A DNA stretch of 64,000 nt from assembly GCF_001899645.1 (NCBI RefSeq), contig NZ_MKVV01000046.1:62001-126000 (forward strand), given 5' to 3'. Position numbers and translations under genes: made by a program. This DNA is from Pseudonocardia sp. 73-21. Lineage in GTDB: Bacteria > Actinomycetota > Actinomycetes > Mycobacteriales > Pseudonocardiaceae. Below the pieces are notes generated by a model. That model was not told where the DNA came from. It saw nothing but the letters and a program-made list of their open reading frames with translations, and searched no databases. Below, one piece after another: positions 43,521-51,703 of this stretch; positions within the stretch are counted from its first letter, which is position 1; the number at the start of each line of letters is the position of its first letter.

Positions 43521-44431
43521 CCCGCGGCCCGCTTGCGGACGTCCGGCGGGAAGGTCTTCGCGTCGACGCACTGCTGCGACCAGTTCTCCAGCGCGGCCGT
43601 GACGCCGGCGAGGTCGGCGCCCAGCGCACCGACCAGCGCGTCCTGGGTGCGGTCGGTGGCGGCCTCGATCGCGTCGCGGGTGGTGCGGCCCGCCTCGGTG
43701 ATCGCGCCGCCGAGCAGCAGCCCGTCGGCCTCCAACCGGGCGACGGCGGCGTCCTGCACCTCCTGCGGCCACGCCCGCGTGCCGCTGTACTCACCGATGG
43801 GGTAGCCCAGCCAGACCTCCATCAGGATGCCCATCCGCACCGGGTCCAGGCCCGCCGCGATGCTCGCGGCCACGTGCCCGTCCCCGCGGTGCTCGCGCAC
43901 GAGGTCCGCGGTGCGCCAGAGCCGGGCGAACGGGTCGTCGAGGCGGGGTTGCGACCGCAGGGCGGAGAACAGCACCCGGCCGGTGCCGTCGAGGTCGGCG
44001 ACGGCGCGTTCCAGCAGGTCCGCCACCCGCGCGACCTCGGTCTCGTCCGCGTCGGCGAGGACACCGCGCAGGCTCGCCGTGGTGGCCCGGTCGCGGACGG
44101 CGATCAGCTCGGCCAGCGGCAGCAGGCCACGCCCCTCGGTCCACAGGGCGTCGACGAGCCCGGGTTCGAACACGCCGAACGTCGCCGCGACCACCGACGA
44201 CGGCACGTCGCCGAGCGGGGCGGCCCGGCCCGTCACGTAGCCGGTGAGGAAGTTGTACCCGTGCTCGGCGAGCGCCGCGTTGGTGCCGGGGGACCACACC
44301 CCGTGCATGGCCACCGGCTCCAGCGCGTCGCGGAGGCGGCGGGCGGGGGAGGCACCGGCCACCGGATCGGGGACGGCGACACCCACCGGTGGCGCGGCGA
44401 AGAACACGTCGAGTGCGGCCTGGTAGTCCAT
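43517..44431 (-). CDS. SCO6745-like helical protein
   Basis: A 304-aa protein. Features such as LRDALEPVAMHGVWSPGTNA, then HGYNFLTGYVTGRAAPLGDV and MGILMEVWLGYPIG recall a family of actinobacterial proteins named after Streptomyces SCO6745, whose function is not known to me. The C-terminal third (LEADGLLLGGAITEAGRTTR) looks like a winged-helix wing-bearing segment of MarR type. There is no membrane segment. Convergent with elaA. Confidence 0.65.
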   Translation of the reverse strand: MDYQAALDVFFAAPPVGVAVPDPVAGASPARRLRDALEPVAMHGVWSPGTNAALAEHGYNFLTGYVTGRAAPLGDVPSSVVAATFGVFEPGLVDALWTEGRGLLPLAELIAVRDRATTASLRGVLADADETEVARVADLLERAVADLDGTGRVLFSALRSQPRLDDPFARLWRTADLVREHRGDGHVAASIAAGLDPVRMGILMEVWLGYPIGEYSGTRAWPQEVQDAAVARLEADGLLLGGAITEAGRTTRDAIEAATDRTQDALVGALGADLAGVTAALENWSQQCVDAKTFPPDVRKRAAG

Positions 44432-44511
44432 GACCTGACGCTAGCGAACCGGGACGGGGAGTGTGCGGGATACTTGGGGCGCACGGGCGACCGCAGGGAG
44501 CAAGGGGAAGC

Positions 44512-45003
44512 ATGATGAGCGAGGATCCGACGCGGGCGATGCCGGTGGAGAAGGCTCCGTCGTCGGAAAGACATGGGCCGACCCACGGGAGCGTCGGGCC
44601 GGCCGACCCCCACGCCGACCCCGACACCCAGCCCGGCCTGCGCCGTCCGGACGATTTCGCCGGCTCCGACCCGGTCACCGACCCCGGCATGCGCGCCGTG
44701 CCGGCCGCGCCGGAGGCGCCCACCGTCCCGGTGAAGCAGCCGCCCGTCGTCACGCGTACCCGCACCGGCGGGCTCTGGACCGGGCTGATCCTCTCGGCGA
44801 TCGTGCTGGTCTTCCTGCTGGTGTTCATCCTGCAGAACCTCGCCGTCGTCACGATCTACTTCCTCGGGTTCACGTTCTCCCTGCCCATCGGCGTGGCGCT
44901 GCTGCTGGCCGCGATCGCCGGGCTGCTGCTCGTCGCGATCCCCGGGGGCCTGCGGATCCTGCAGCTGCGCCGGGTCGCCCGTCGCGCGGGGCGCGTGTCC
45001 TGA
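44512..45003 (+). CDS. LapA-domain (DUF1049) membrane protein
   Basis: A 163-aa protein. The N-terminal 90 residues are Pro/Asp-rich and disordered; two membrane helices follow, TGLILSAIVLVFLLVFILQN and PIGVALLLAAIAGLLLVAI, separated by VVTIYFLGFTFSL. This pattern is the LapA domain. ATG 44512 has AAGGGGAAG upstream. Its stop shares one base with the start of the MshC-like gene (TGATG). LapA helps control lipopolysaccharide in Gram-negatives; the role in this lineage is unknown. Confidence 0.8.
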   Translation: MMSEDPTRAMPVEKAPSSERHGPTHGSVGPADPHADPDTQPGLRRPDDFAGSDPVTDPGMRAVPAAPEAPTVPVKQPPVVTRTRTGGLWTGLILSAIVLVFLLVFILQNLAVVTIYFLGFTFSLPIGVALLLAAIAGLLLVAIPGGLRILQLRRVARRAGRVS

Positions 45004-46094
45004 TGCTGCGCATCGGAGACCGCCCGCTGCCCGTCGTCGGGCGGGCCCGCATGTACGTCTGCGGCATCACCCCGTACGACACCACCCACCTCGGGCACGC
45101 GGCCACGTTCGTGTGGGCCGACGTGGCGGCGCGGGTGCTGCGCCACCTCGGCGTCGACGTCGACGTGTGCCGCAACGTCACCGACGTCGACGACGTGCTG
45201 GACGCCGCGGCCGCCCACGTCGGCGACCGGTCCGACAGCTTCGCGGCGGTGCAGCAGTTCCGGTTCGAGCGCGACATGGTGTCGCTGGGGGTCCGCCCGC
45301 CCACCCACGAGCCGCGTGCCCACAACCACGTCGCCCAGGTCGTGACGCTGGCCGCGGCGCTGCTCGAGTCGGGCGCGGCGTACCTGCGGGGCGGCACGGT
45401 GTGGTTCCGCGGTGGAGAGGTGCACGCCCGCGCCGGGCTGTCGGCAGCGGACGCCGCCGCGCTGGCGGCCGAGTTCGGCCAGGACCCGGGGCTGGAGCAT
45501 CCCGCCGACGTGCCGATCTGGCGCGCCGCCACCGACGGTGAGGTCGCCTGGCCGAGCCCGTGGGGCGAGGGCAGGCCCGGCTGGCACGCCGAGTGCGCGG
45601 CGATGGCCCTGACCACCCTGGGCCCGGCCCTGGACCTGCACGTCGGCGGAGCCGACCTGCGCTTCCCCCACCACGCGTACGAGTCGGCGATGGCCGAGGC
45701 CGTCACCGGGGTGGCGCCGTTCGCGCGGGCCTGGATGCACGTCGGCACGGTGCGCGTGGGTGGGGCGAAGATGGCCAAGTCCACGGGCAACCTCGTGCTG
45801 GTGTCCGACATCGTCGACACCTACCCCGCCGCGGCCCTGCGGCTGCTGCTCGTCGACCGGCCGTGGAGGCAGGAGTGGGACTACGAGCCCGCGGCCCTCG
45901 ACGCGGCCACGGGCCGGCTCGAACGGCTCTACTCCGCCGCGTCCCGGGGTGTGATGGAGGACGGCACGAAGGCGGCCGCGGCGGTCACGGCGGCCCTGCT
46001 CGCCGATCTCGACGTCCCGGCCGCGCTGGCCATCGCGGAGGAGGCGGGCGGTGAGGCGGCCCGCCTGACCCTCTCGGTCCTCGGCCTGACCTAG
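45003..46094 (+). CDS. MshC/CysS-like cysteine-activating ligase
   Basis: A 363-aa class I aminoacyl-tRNA-synthetase-like enzyme: MYVCGITPYDTTHLGHAATF has the zinc Cys and HIGH-like HLGH, GRPGWHAECAAMALTTLG and FPHHAYESAMAE the other zinc ligands, and GGAKMAKSTGNLVLV the KMSKS loop. It lacks the CysS anticodon-binding domain, and AECAAMAL is closer to MshC, which joins cysteine to GlcN-Ins in mycothiol synthesis. It is about 50 aa shorter than mycobacterial MshC. It could be MshC, a paralogue, or an ancillary enzyme. The ATG overlaps the LapA stop. Confidence 0.75.
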   Translation: MLRIGDRPLPVVGRARMYVCGITPYDTTHLGHAATFVWADVAARVLRHLGVDVDVCRNVTDVDDVLDAAAAHVGDRSDSFAAVQQFRFERDMVSLGVRPPTHEPRAHNHVAQVVTLAAALLESGAAYLRGGTVWFRGGEVHARAGLSAADAAALAAEFGQDPGLEHPADVPIWRAATDGEVAWPSPWGEGRPGWHAECAAMALTTLGPALDLHVGGADLRFPHHAYESAMAEAVTGVAPFARAWMHVGTVRVGGAKMAKSTGNLVLVSDIVDTYPAAALRLLLVDRPWRQEWDYEPAALDAATGRLERLYSAASRGVMEDGTKAAAAVTAALLADLDVPAALAIAEEAGGEAARLTLSVLGLT

Positions 46095-46112
46095 CCCGAT
46101 CCCACCCCCACC

Positions 46113-46156
46113 GGGCGGGAAAGCGCCGACTCGCGGGCGGGAAAGCGCCGACTCGC
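46113..46156. repeat. 22-bp tandem repeat, locus 1
   Basis: Two perfect copies of a 22-bp unit, GGGCGGGAAAGCG followed by CCGACTCGC (46113-46134 and 46135-46156), then a third start CGG. They lie between convergent genes. The unit shares its CGACTCGCG core and its period with locus 2 at 49360. Confidence 0.85.
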
Positions 46157-46217
46157 GGAACGGCGGAGGCGCGGCACCCCTGCTGGGATGCCGCGCCTCC
46201 GCTCGTCGTGCTGTGGG

Positions 46218-47720
46218 TCAGGCTGCCGATCGGCGGCCGCGGGGGCTGCCGCCGCCGGAGCGACCGCCGCCCTGGCCACCGGAGCGCGCCGGGCCGCCGC
46301 GACGGCGTCCGCCGCCGGTGCCCCGCGGGTTCTGCGCCGGCTTGGGGGGATCCACGATCGGCACCCCGGACGGCTGGCGCGCGCCCGTGATCTTCGCCAG
46401 CGCCGCGTCGCCGGGGGCGACGTCGGTGTTGGTGGCGCGGACCCCGGCCAGGCGGGTGAGCCGGTCGACGTCCCGCCGCTCGGCGGGCAGCACCATCGTG
46501 ACGACGGTGCCCGAGTCGCCCGCGCGGGCCGTGCGGCCGGCGCGGTGCAGGTAGTCCTTCGGGTCGGCGGGCGGGTCGACGTGGACGACGAGGCTGACGT
46601 CGTCGACGTGGATGCCGCGGGCCGCCACGTCGGTGGCGACCAGGACCGGCGTCTGCCCGTCCTTGAACTCCGCGATGGCCCGGTTGCGGGCGTTCTGCGC
46701 CTTGCCGCCGTGCAGCGCGCCGGCGTTGATGCCGTCGCGACGCAGGCCCTTCACGAGCCGGTCGACGCCGTGCTTGGTGCGCACGAACAGGATGGTGCGG
46801 CCCTCGCGGGCGGCGATCTCGGTGATCACCCGCGGCTTGGACGCGTTGTCGACGTGCAGCACGTGGTGCTCCATCGTCTCCACCTGGGCCGTGGACGAGG
46901 CGATCGACCGCGTGACCGGGTCGGTGAGGTACTGGCGCACCAGCGTGCCCACGTCGCCGTCGAGGGTGGCGGAGAACAGCAGGCGCTGGCCGTCGCCGGG
47001 GGTGAGGTCGAGGATGCGGCGGACCTGGGGCAGGAACCCCATGTCGGCCATCCGGTCGGCCTCGTCGATGGCGGTGATGCTGATCTGCGAGAGATCGCAC
47101 GTGCGCTGCGTGGTGTGGTCGGTGAGCCGGCCCGGGGTGGCGACCAGCAGGTCGATGCCGCGGGAGAGCTCGGAGGCCTGCCGGTTGAACGACATGCCGC
47201 CGACCACCGAGGTGACGGTGAGCCCGAGGGCCTTCGCGAACGGCGCCAGCGCGTCGACGACCTGGGTGGCCAGCTCGCGGGTGGGCACGAGCACGAGACC
47301 GCGCGGCTGCTTGGGGCGCGCCTTGGCGCCGGCGAGCCGGGAGAGCAGGGCGAGACCGAATGCGAGCGTCTTGCCCGACCCGGTCTGGCCGCGGCCGAGC
47401 AGGTCACGCCCGGCGAGCGTGTCGGGCAGGGTGGCGGCCTGGATCGGGAACGGCTCGGTGAAGTCGTTCGCGACCAGGGCACGCAGCACGGGCTCGGGCA
47501 GGCCGAGCTCGGCGAAGGACGGCATCCCGGTCTCGGGGACCGTCCAGAGAACCTCGGCGATGCTGGGTGCAGCGGCGAGGGACGGGCTGCCGTTGCCGCG
47601 GGAGCGGCCACGGGACGAGCTGGGTCGTCCGCCGCCGCCTGAGCGACGGGCGGGACGGGACGCCGAGAACTCCGAACGCGAAGACGACGGAGCACGGCGG
47701 GAAGAGCTGGGGGATGTCAA
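46218..47720 (-). CDS. DEAD-box RNA helicase, RhlE-like
   Basis: A 500-aa ATP-dependent RNA helicase. The Q motif region is PSFAELGLPEPVLRALVAND with PFPIQ; motif I GRGQTGSGKT, Ia PTRELA, II DEAD in AIDEADRMADMG, III SAT, IV FVRTK, V ATDVAARGIHV, VI HRAGRTARAG. The C-terminal tail is Arg/Gly-rich (RRRGGPARSGGQGGGRSGG). TTG 47720 is chosen because GGAGG lies 5 nt upstream; a frame from 47804 has no ribosome binding site. A long leader precedes it. Confidence 0.93.
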   Translation of the reverse strand: MTSPSSSRRAPSSSRSEFSASRPARRSGGGGRPSSSRGRSRGNGSPSLAAAPSIAEVLWTVPETGMPSFAELGLPEPVLRALVANDFTEPFPIQAATLPDTLAGRDLLGRGQTGSGKTLAFGLALLSRLAGAKARPKQPRGLVLVPTRELATQVVDALAPFAKALGLTVTSVVGGMSFNRQASELSRGIDLLVATPGRLTDHTTQRTCDLSQISITAIDEADRMADMGFLPQVRRILDLTPGDGQRLLFSATLDGDVGTLVRQYLTDPVTRSIASSTAQVETMEHHVLHVDNASKPRVITEIAAREGRTILFVRTKHGVDRLVKGLRRDGINAGALHGGKAQNARNRAIAEFKDGQTPVLVATDVAARGIHVDDVSLVVHVDPPADPKDYLHRAGRTARAGDSGTVVTMVLPAERRDVDRLTRLAGVRATNTDVAPGDAALAKITGARQPSGVPIVDPPKPAQNPRGTGGGRRRGGPARSGGQGGGRSGGGSPRGRRSAA

Positions 47721-47860
47721 GAAAACCTCCGGGACGTGGCACGTCGCACGGAGAAGCAGCGCCGAGATGACGGGGCTGGGATCTCTGAGAACGAGCCCGG
47801 GCACAGGTGAACGGCGTGCCCTGATGGGTACTGCGGGTGCGCCCTTCTTCGGCCGACGAT

Positions 47861-47900
47861 GGCCGGGCGCTCGTGATCTACTCTAGCGGAGCGCCCGGCC
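47861..47900 (-). terminator. Hairpin after RIO gene with a possible helicase promoter in its loop
   Basis: A perfect 12-bp inverted repeat (GGCCGGGCGCTC at 47861-47872, its complement at 47889-47900) with a 16-nt loop, 11 nt after the RIO stop. On the minus strand the loop contains TAGAGTAGAT, the only AT-rich stretch upstream of the helicase, so it may hold the helicase -10 box, giving a leader of about 150 nt. Confidence 0.5.
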
Positions 47901-47911
47901 GTGGCCCGGCG

Positions 47912-48817
47912 CTACTCCTGTGACGTTGCCGGGTCGCCGTGCATTCCCACCTCCCGGCGCAGCTCCACGAGCAGCGTGTCGGCCTGCCCGACCTCCGGTG
48001 GGAGGCCCCGCGCGGTGAACCACTCCCCGATCCGCCGCACGTCACGGGCCAGGAACTCGGGGCCCTGCGGGTTGCCGACCACGTCCACGACCTGCGGAAG
48101 GTCGATCAGGACCAGCCGTCCGTCGTCGACGAGTAGGTTGTAGGCCGACAGGTCGCCGTGCGTGAGCCCGTGGCGCGCCAGCCCCAGCAGGGCGTCGACG
48201 AGCTGGTGCCAGAGGTCACACAGCTCGTCGGGGTCCGGGCGGAGCTGGGCGAGTCGCGGCGCGGCCGTTCCGTCCGGCGTTCCGAGGAATTCGACGAGGA
48301 TCTCCGTTCCCGCCGCCTGGATCGGGTAGGGAACGGCGATGCCGTCGCCCCACAACCGGGACAGGGCGGCGAACTCGGCGGCCGCCCACTGCTGGGAGAG
48401 GAGGTCGCGGCCGAACTCGGTCCGCCGCGCCATCGCGCGGGTCTCCCGGGAACGCCGCACGCGGCGGCCCTCGAGGTAGCCCGCGTCCCGGTGGAACATG
48501 CGGTGTTCGGCGGTGCGGTAGCGCTTGGCCGCCATCAACGTGCGACGGTCGGTGCCGGGCACCCACCGCTCCACGAGGTGGACGTCGGCCTCCTTGCCGG
48601 TCTTGATCACGCCGAGCTCGACGTCGACGGCGGCGTGCTCGGTGACCACCCAGTCCGGGCGGGGGAGCGGGCCGTGCTCGGCGCCGTCCCACGTGGACCA
48701 GCGGTCGCCCTCGGGCGGGCCGTCGGCTTCGGCGCCGGCGCGCTCGTCGAGGAGGGTGATGTCGTCGTCGAAACGGCGACGGTTCTTCTTGCGGGGGTAC
48801 GACTCGTGGTCGCGCAA
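47912..48817 (-). CDS. RIO-like serine protein kinase
   Basis: A 301-aa atypical kinase. ELGVIKTGKEADVHLVERW is the glycine-poor nucleotide loop of RIO kinases, AAKRYR has the ATP Lys, GLTHGDLSAYNLLVDDG the catalytic HGD...N, and LVLIDLPQVVDV the metal-binding Asp (IDLPQ as in RIO1). Bacterial RIO proteins are poorly studied. TTG 48817 has AGGAGA upstream; frames further up have no homology. The N-terminus RKKNRRRFDDDI is basic-acidic. It is upstream of the DEAD-box helicase on the same strand. Confidence 0.82.
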   Translation of the reverse strand: MRDHESYPRKKNRRRFDDDITLLDERAGAEADGPPEGDRWSTWDGAEHGPLPRPDWVVTEHAAVDVELGVIKTGKEADVHLVERWVPGTDRRTLMAAKRYRTAEHRMFHRDAGYLEGRRVRRSRETRAMARRTEFGRDLLSQQWAAAEFAALSRLWGDGIAVPYPIQAAGTEILVEFLGTPDGTAAPRLAQLRPDPDELCDLWHQLVDALLGLARHGLTHGDLSAYNLLVDDGRLVLIDLPQVVDVVGNPQGPEFLARDVRRIGEWFTARGLPPEVGQADTLLVELRREVGMHGDPATSQE

Positions 48818-49444
48818 CGCGGGGTCTCCTGGGAGTGGGCCCCGCGGCAGGTCAGCGCGGGGCGGGGATCGGACGGGGGCGCACCGCGTCCAGGACAGCG
48901 ATGGACATGTGGCACCTCCTCGGATCCGCCGGAACTCCCGGCCGTTGCGGGAACCTTGGCCGACGGGGCCCGCAGCCCGCAACCGATTAACGCGAGACGA
49001 CCGATCGGACACGTCGGGTTCGCCGTTCCGCTACCGGCGGCGGCGATCGGGACGGGTTGTGGACGGGCGGGCCGGCGCGATGATCGGCTCCGGTCGCACG
49101 TTGGGGCCGCCCTGGGTGGGGCGCTCCGGTGCGGCGAGCGGCGAGCGGCGATCATGGTCGAACGGGTGGCGCCGTGATCGCACCGCGCCGCACCTCCTTG
49201 TCCTTCCGAGGGCGCTGGCGTGCGGTCGGCCCTGGCCACGGGCTGTTCCCACGCTGCTTGTCGGCTACGACGTCGAACTCGTGTACCGAGATCACGATCC
49301 CGCCGGGGGAGATGGCGGACTCGCCGTGTCGGTGTCGTCAACTCGACGCACCTTCGGCGCGACACGCGCGCACGGAGGCCCCGACTCGCGCGCACGGAGG
49401 CCCCGACTCGCTCGCGCGGAGGGCGCGACTCGCGGGTGTTGGGG
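48818..49444. other. 627-bp stretch without a recognisable gene
   Basis: Several open frames cross this stretch on both strands, but all are Arg/Pro-rich compositional shadows without domains or ribosome binding sites. The RIO promoter should lie near 48900-48970 on the minus strand. The far end holds the 22-bp tandem repeats (49360-49446). I see no RNA gene. Confidence 0.6.
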
Positions 49445-49446
49445 TC
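49360..49446. repeat. 22-bp tandem repeat, locus 2
   Basis: About four units of 22 bp, each CGACTCGCGCGCA-CGGAGGCCC or a variant: 49360-49381 (CGACAC), 49382-49403 (near identical), 49404-49425 (diverged) and a decayed copy from 49426 that runs into the yaaA stop at 49445. The core CGACTCGCG and the period are the same as at 46113. Confidence 0.8.
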
Positions 49447-50191
49447 AGGCCGGGACTATCACGTTCAGGTTGTTGTTCTTCCGCTCCACGCGCAGGCCCG
49501 CGCGGCGGGCCAGGGTGGCCACCGCCGCCGCGTCCGCCGGCTCCGCGCGGGTACTCGCCAGCAGGCGGGCCAGGGCGCCCTTGTGGGCCTTGTTGAAGTG
49601 GCTCACCACCGTGCGCCGGCCGTCCGGGTGCTCGGCCAGCACGTCCACGTCGACCGCACCCGGGATGCGGGCCAGCGCCGCGTAGGAGCCGGAGCGCAGG
49701 TCCACCACCAGCTCCTGTGCGGCGATCCCGGCCAGCACCGGTTCCAGCCGCGGCTTCCACGCGGCGGCCAGCGTGCCCCGGCCGGGCAGCGACGAGCCGG
49801 CCGACAGGCGGTAGGCGGGCACCGGGTCGTCGGCGCGCAGCAGGCCGAACAGGGCCGACCCGACGGCCAACCGGGTGCGGGCTCGTACCGCCGCCGTGCC
49901 CCGCAGCGACCGGACGTCGAGGGCGTCGTAGAGGACGCCGGTGTAGCGCAGCAGCGCGGGCGTGGTGGGGGAGGTCAACAGCTCGGCGTTGCGGATGATC
50001 TCCGCGTCCTGCTTCGGGGACAGGCCCAGCGCCGCGCGGGAGGCGGGGACGTCCGCGGCGAGCTTCACGAGTTCCTCGGCCAGCTCCGCGCGCAACGGGT
50101 TCAACGACGGGTGCGCGAGCGCGTCGAGGTCCAGGGGTGGACCTCCGCCCCCGTCGATCTTCGTCTCCGACGGAGGGAGTAGCAGCAGCAC
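49445..50191 (-). CDS. yaaA: Peroxide stress protein YaaA
   Basis: YaaA limits free intracellular iron during peroxide stress. The 248-aa protein has the UPF0246 opening LLLPPSETK, KQDAEIIRNAELL, YTGVLYDALD and the C-terminal HFNKAHKGALARLL, which belong to the family. GTG 50191 is used; TACCCT (50203-50198 on the minus strand) lies 6 nt upstream, so it is probably leaderless. It is divergent from the metY leader, and its stop touches the 22-bp repeats. Confidence 0.9.
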   Translation of the reverse strand: MLLLLPPSETKIDGGGGPPLDLDALAHPSLNPLRAELAEELVKLAADVPASRAALGLSPKQDAEIIRNAELLTSPTTPALLRYTGVLYDALDVRSLRGTAAVRARTRLAVGSALFGLLRADDPVPAYRLSAGSSLPGRGTLAAAWKPRLEPVLAGIAAQELVVDLRSGSYAALARIPGAVDVDVLAEHPDGRRTVVSHFNKAHKGALARLLASTRAEPADAAAVATLARRAGLRVERKNNNLNVIVPA

Positions 50192-50227
50192 CCGACCAGG
50201 GTAGTTGTGTCCACGTGACGGCCCCAT

Positions 50228-50233
50228 TACGGT
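50228..50233 (+). promoter_or_regulatory. -10 box of leaderless metY leader-peptide promoter
   Basis: TACGGT ends 7 nt before the GTG at 50241 of the short leader ORF, so the mRNA would begin with the leader start codon. metY itself has a separate ribosome binding site about 110 nt downstream. Confidence 0.5.
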
Positions 50234-50240
50234 TCGGCTC

Positions 50241-50315
50241 GTGATCCGCCTCGTGACACGCCGGCATGTGGACTACATGCGCGTCGCGAGCGCGACCTGT
50301 CGACCCGGTCGCTGA
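50241..50315 (+). CDS. Cysteine-containing leader peptide upstream of metY
   Basis: A 24-codon ORF starting GTG and ending TGA at 50313-50315. The peptide contains LVTRRHVDYMRVASATCRPG. The pattern RRHVD...RVASA-x-C-R is that of actinobacterial leader peptides in front of sulfur-assimilation genes, where ribosome stalling at Cys codons when charged tRNA-Cys is scarce changes downstream expression. Here there is only one Cys codon (TGT at 50298-50300). The ORF is apparently leaderless and ends 37 nt before the metY GTG. Cysteine-dependent control of metY is inferred from the family pattern. Confidence 0.7.
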   Translation: MIRLVTRRHVDYMRVASATCRPGR

Positions 50316-50352
50316 CTCGATCCCCCACGCCAAATCTCCCAGGGAGAATTCT

Positions 50353-51666
50353 GTGTCCGACACGCCCGATCCCACCGCCGCCTGGTCGTTCGAGACCAAG
50401 CAGGTCCACGCGGGCGCCGCGCCCGACCCCACCACGGGCGCCCGCGCCACCCCGATCTACCAGACCACCTCCTACGTCTTCCGGGACAGCGACCACGCGG
50501 CCGCGCTGTTCGGGCTCGCCGAGCTCGGCAACATCTACACGCGGATCATGAACCCGACGCAGGACGTGCTCGAGCAGCGCGTCGCGGCGCTCGAGGGCGG
50601 CATCGGGGCGGTGGCGTTCGCGTCCGGCCAGGCCGCGCAGACGCTGGCGATCCTCAACATCGCCGAGGCCGGCGACCACTTCATCTCCAGCGCGTCGCTC
50701 TACGGCGGCACGTACAACCTCTTCCACTACACGTTCCCGAAGATGGGCATCGAGGTCACCTTCGTCGACGACCCCGACGACATCGAGGCCTGGAAAGCCG
50801 CGGTCCGGCCCAACACCAAGCTCTTCTACGCCGAGACGCTGGGCAACCCGCGCGGCAACGTGCTCGACGTACGCGCCGTCGCCGACGCCGCCCACGAGGC
50901 CGGCGTGCCGCTGCTCGTGGACAACACCGTGCCCACGCCGTTCCTGCTGCGCCCGATCGAGCACGGCGCCGACATCGTGATCCACTCGGCCACCAAGTTC
51001 CTCGGCGGCCACGGCACCACCATCGGTGGCGTCGTCGTCGACTCGGGCAACTTCTCGTGGGGCGACAACGCCGAGCGCTTCCCCGGTCTGACCACCCCGG
51101 ACCCGAGCTACCACGGCCTCGTCTACTGGGACGCCCTCGGCCCGGTGTCGTACCTGATCAAGCTGCGGGTGCAGCTGCTGCGCGACCTCGGCCCGGCGAT
51201 CTCGCCCAACAGCGCGTTCCTGCTGATCCAGGGCATCGAGACGTTGTCGCTGCGCATGGAGCGCCACGTGCAGAACGCGCAGGCGCTGGCCGAGTGGCTC
51301 GAGGCGCGCGACGAGGTCGAGAAGGTCTACTACGCGGGCCTGGAGTCGAGCGAGTTCTACGCGGCCGGCCAGAAGTACCTGCCGCGCGGCGCCGGCGCCA
51401 TCGTCGCGTTCGACATCGTCGGCGGCGTCGAGGCCGGCAAGAAGTTCGTCGACGCGCTGGAGCTGTTCAGCCACCTCGCGAACATCGGCGACGTCCGCAG
51501 CCTCGTGATCCACCCGGCGAGCACCACACACAGCCAGCTCACCCCGGAGGAGCAGGCCTCCGCCGGTGTGACGCCGGGCCTCGTGCGGCTGTCGGTGGGC
51601 CTCGAGGGCCTCGAAGACCTCAAGGCGGACCTCGACGCGGGCTTCCGCGCGGCCAAGGGCGCCTGA
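50353..51666 (+). CDS. metY: O-acetylhomoserine sulfhydrylase/aminocarboxypropyltransferase
   Basis: A 437-aa PLP enzyme that turns O-acetylhomoserine and sulfide into homocysteine. [11 protein letters not shown] opens the family; IYQTTSYVF and [16 protein letters not shown] follow; the PLP Lys is in [17 protein letters not shown]; the C-terminus has [17 protein letters not shown] 50353 has AGGGAGAATT upstream. The longer frame overlapping the leader ORF is rejected. metX, which makes its substrate, follows 37 nt later. Confidence 0.95.
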   Translation: MSDTPDPTAAWSFETKQVHAGAAPDPTTGARATPIYQTTSYVFRDSDHAAALFGLAELGNIYTRIMNPTQDVLEQRVAALEGGIGAVAFASGQAAQTLAILNIAEAGDHFISSASLYGGTYNLFHYTFPKMGIEVTFVDDPDDIEAWKAAVRPNTKLFYAETLGNPRGNVLDVRAVADAAHEAGVPLLVDNTVPTPFLLRPIEHGADIVIHSATKFLGGHGTTIGGVVVDSGNFSWGDNAERFPGLTTPDPSYHGLVYWDALGPVSYLIKLRVQLLRDLGPAISPNSAFLLIQGIETLSLRMERHVQNAQALAEWLEARDEVEKVYYAGLESSEFYAAGQKYLPRGAGAIVAFDIVGGVEAGKKFVDALELFSHLANIGDVRSLVIHPASTTHSQLTPEEQASAGVTPGLVRLSVGLEGLEDLKADLDAGFRAAKGA

Positions 51667-51691
51667 GGGCTGCTTGCAGGGCCGAAGCATC

Positions 51692-51697
51692 GATACT
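51692..51697 (+). promoter_or_regulatory. Possible -10 box of leaderless metX promoter
   Basis: GATACT ends 6 nt before GTG 51704. metX may also be read through from metY. Confidence 0.3.
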
Positions 51698-51703
51698 GCG
51701 AGG

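Noticed and set aside
41331..43772. Minus-strand 813-codon frame over the TiaS-like and elaA genes
   Set aside because: Only the last 165 codons form a membrane protein with a proper start; the rest is antisense.
49129..49596. Possible small gene in the gap before yaaA
   Set aside because: Runs through the 22-bp repeats and into yaaA antisense; no ribosome binding site or domain.
50221..50352. SAM riboswitch upstream of metY
   Set aside because: I could not fit a SAM-I, SAM-II or SAM-IV core by eye, and the short ORF explains the leader better; a covariance-model search would decide.
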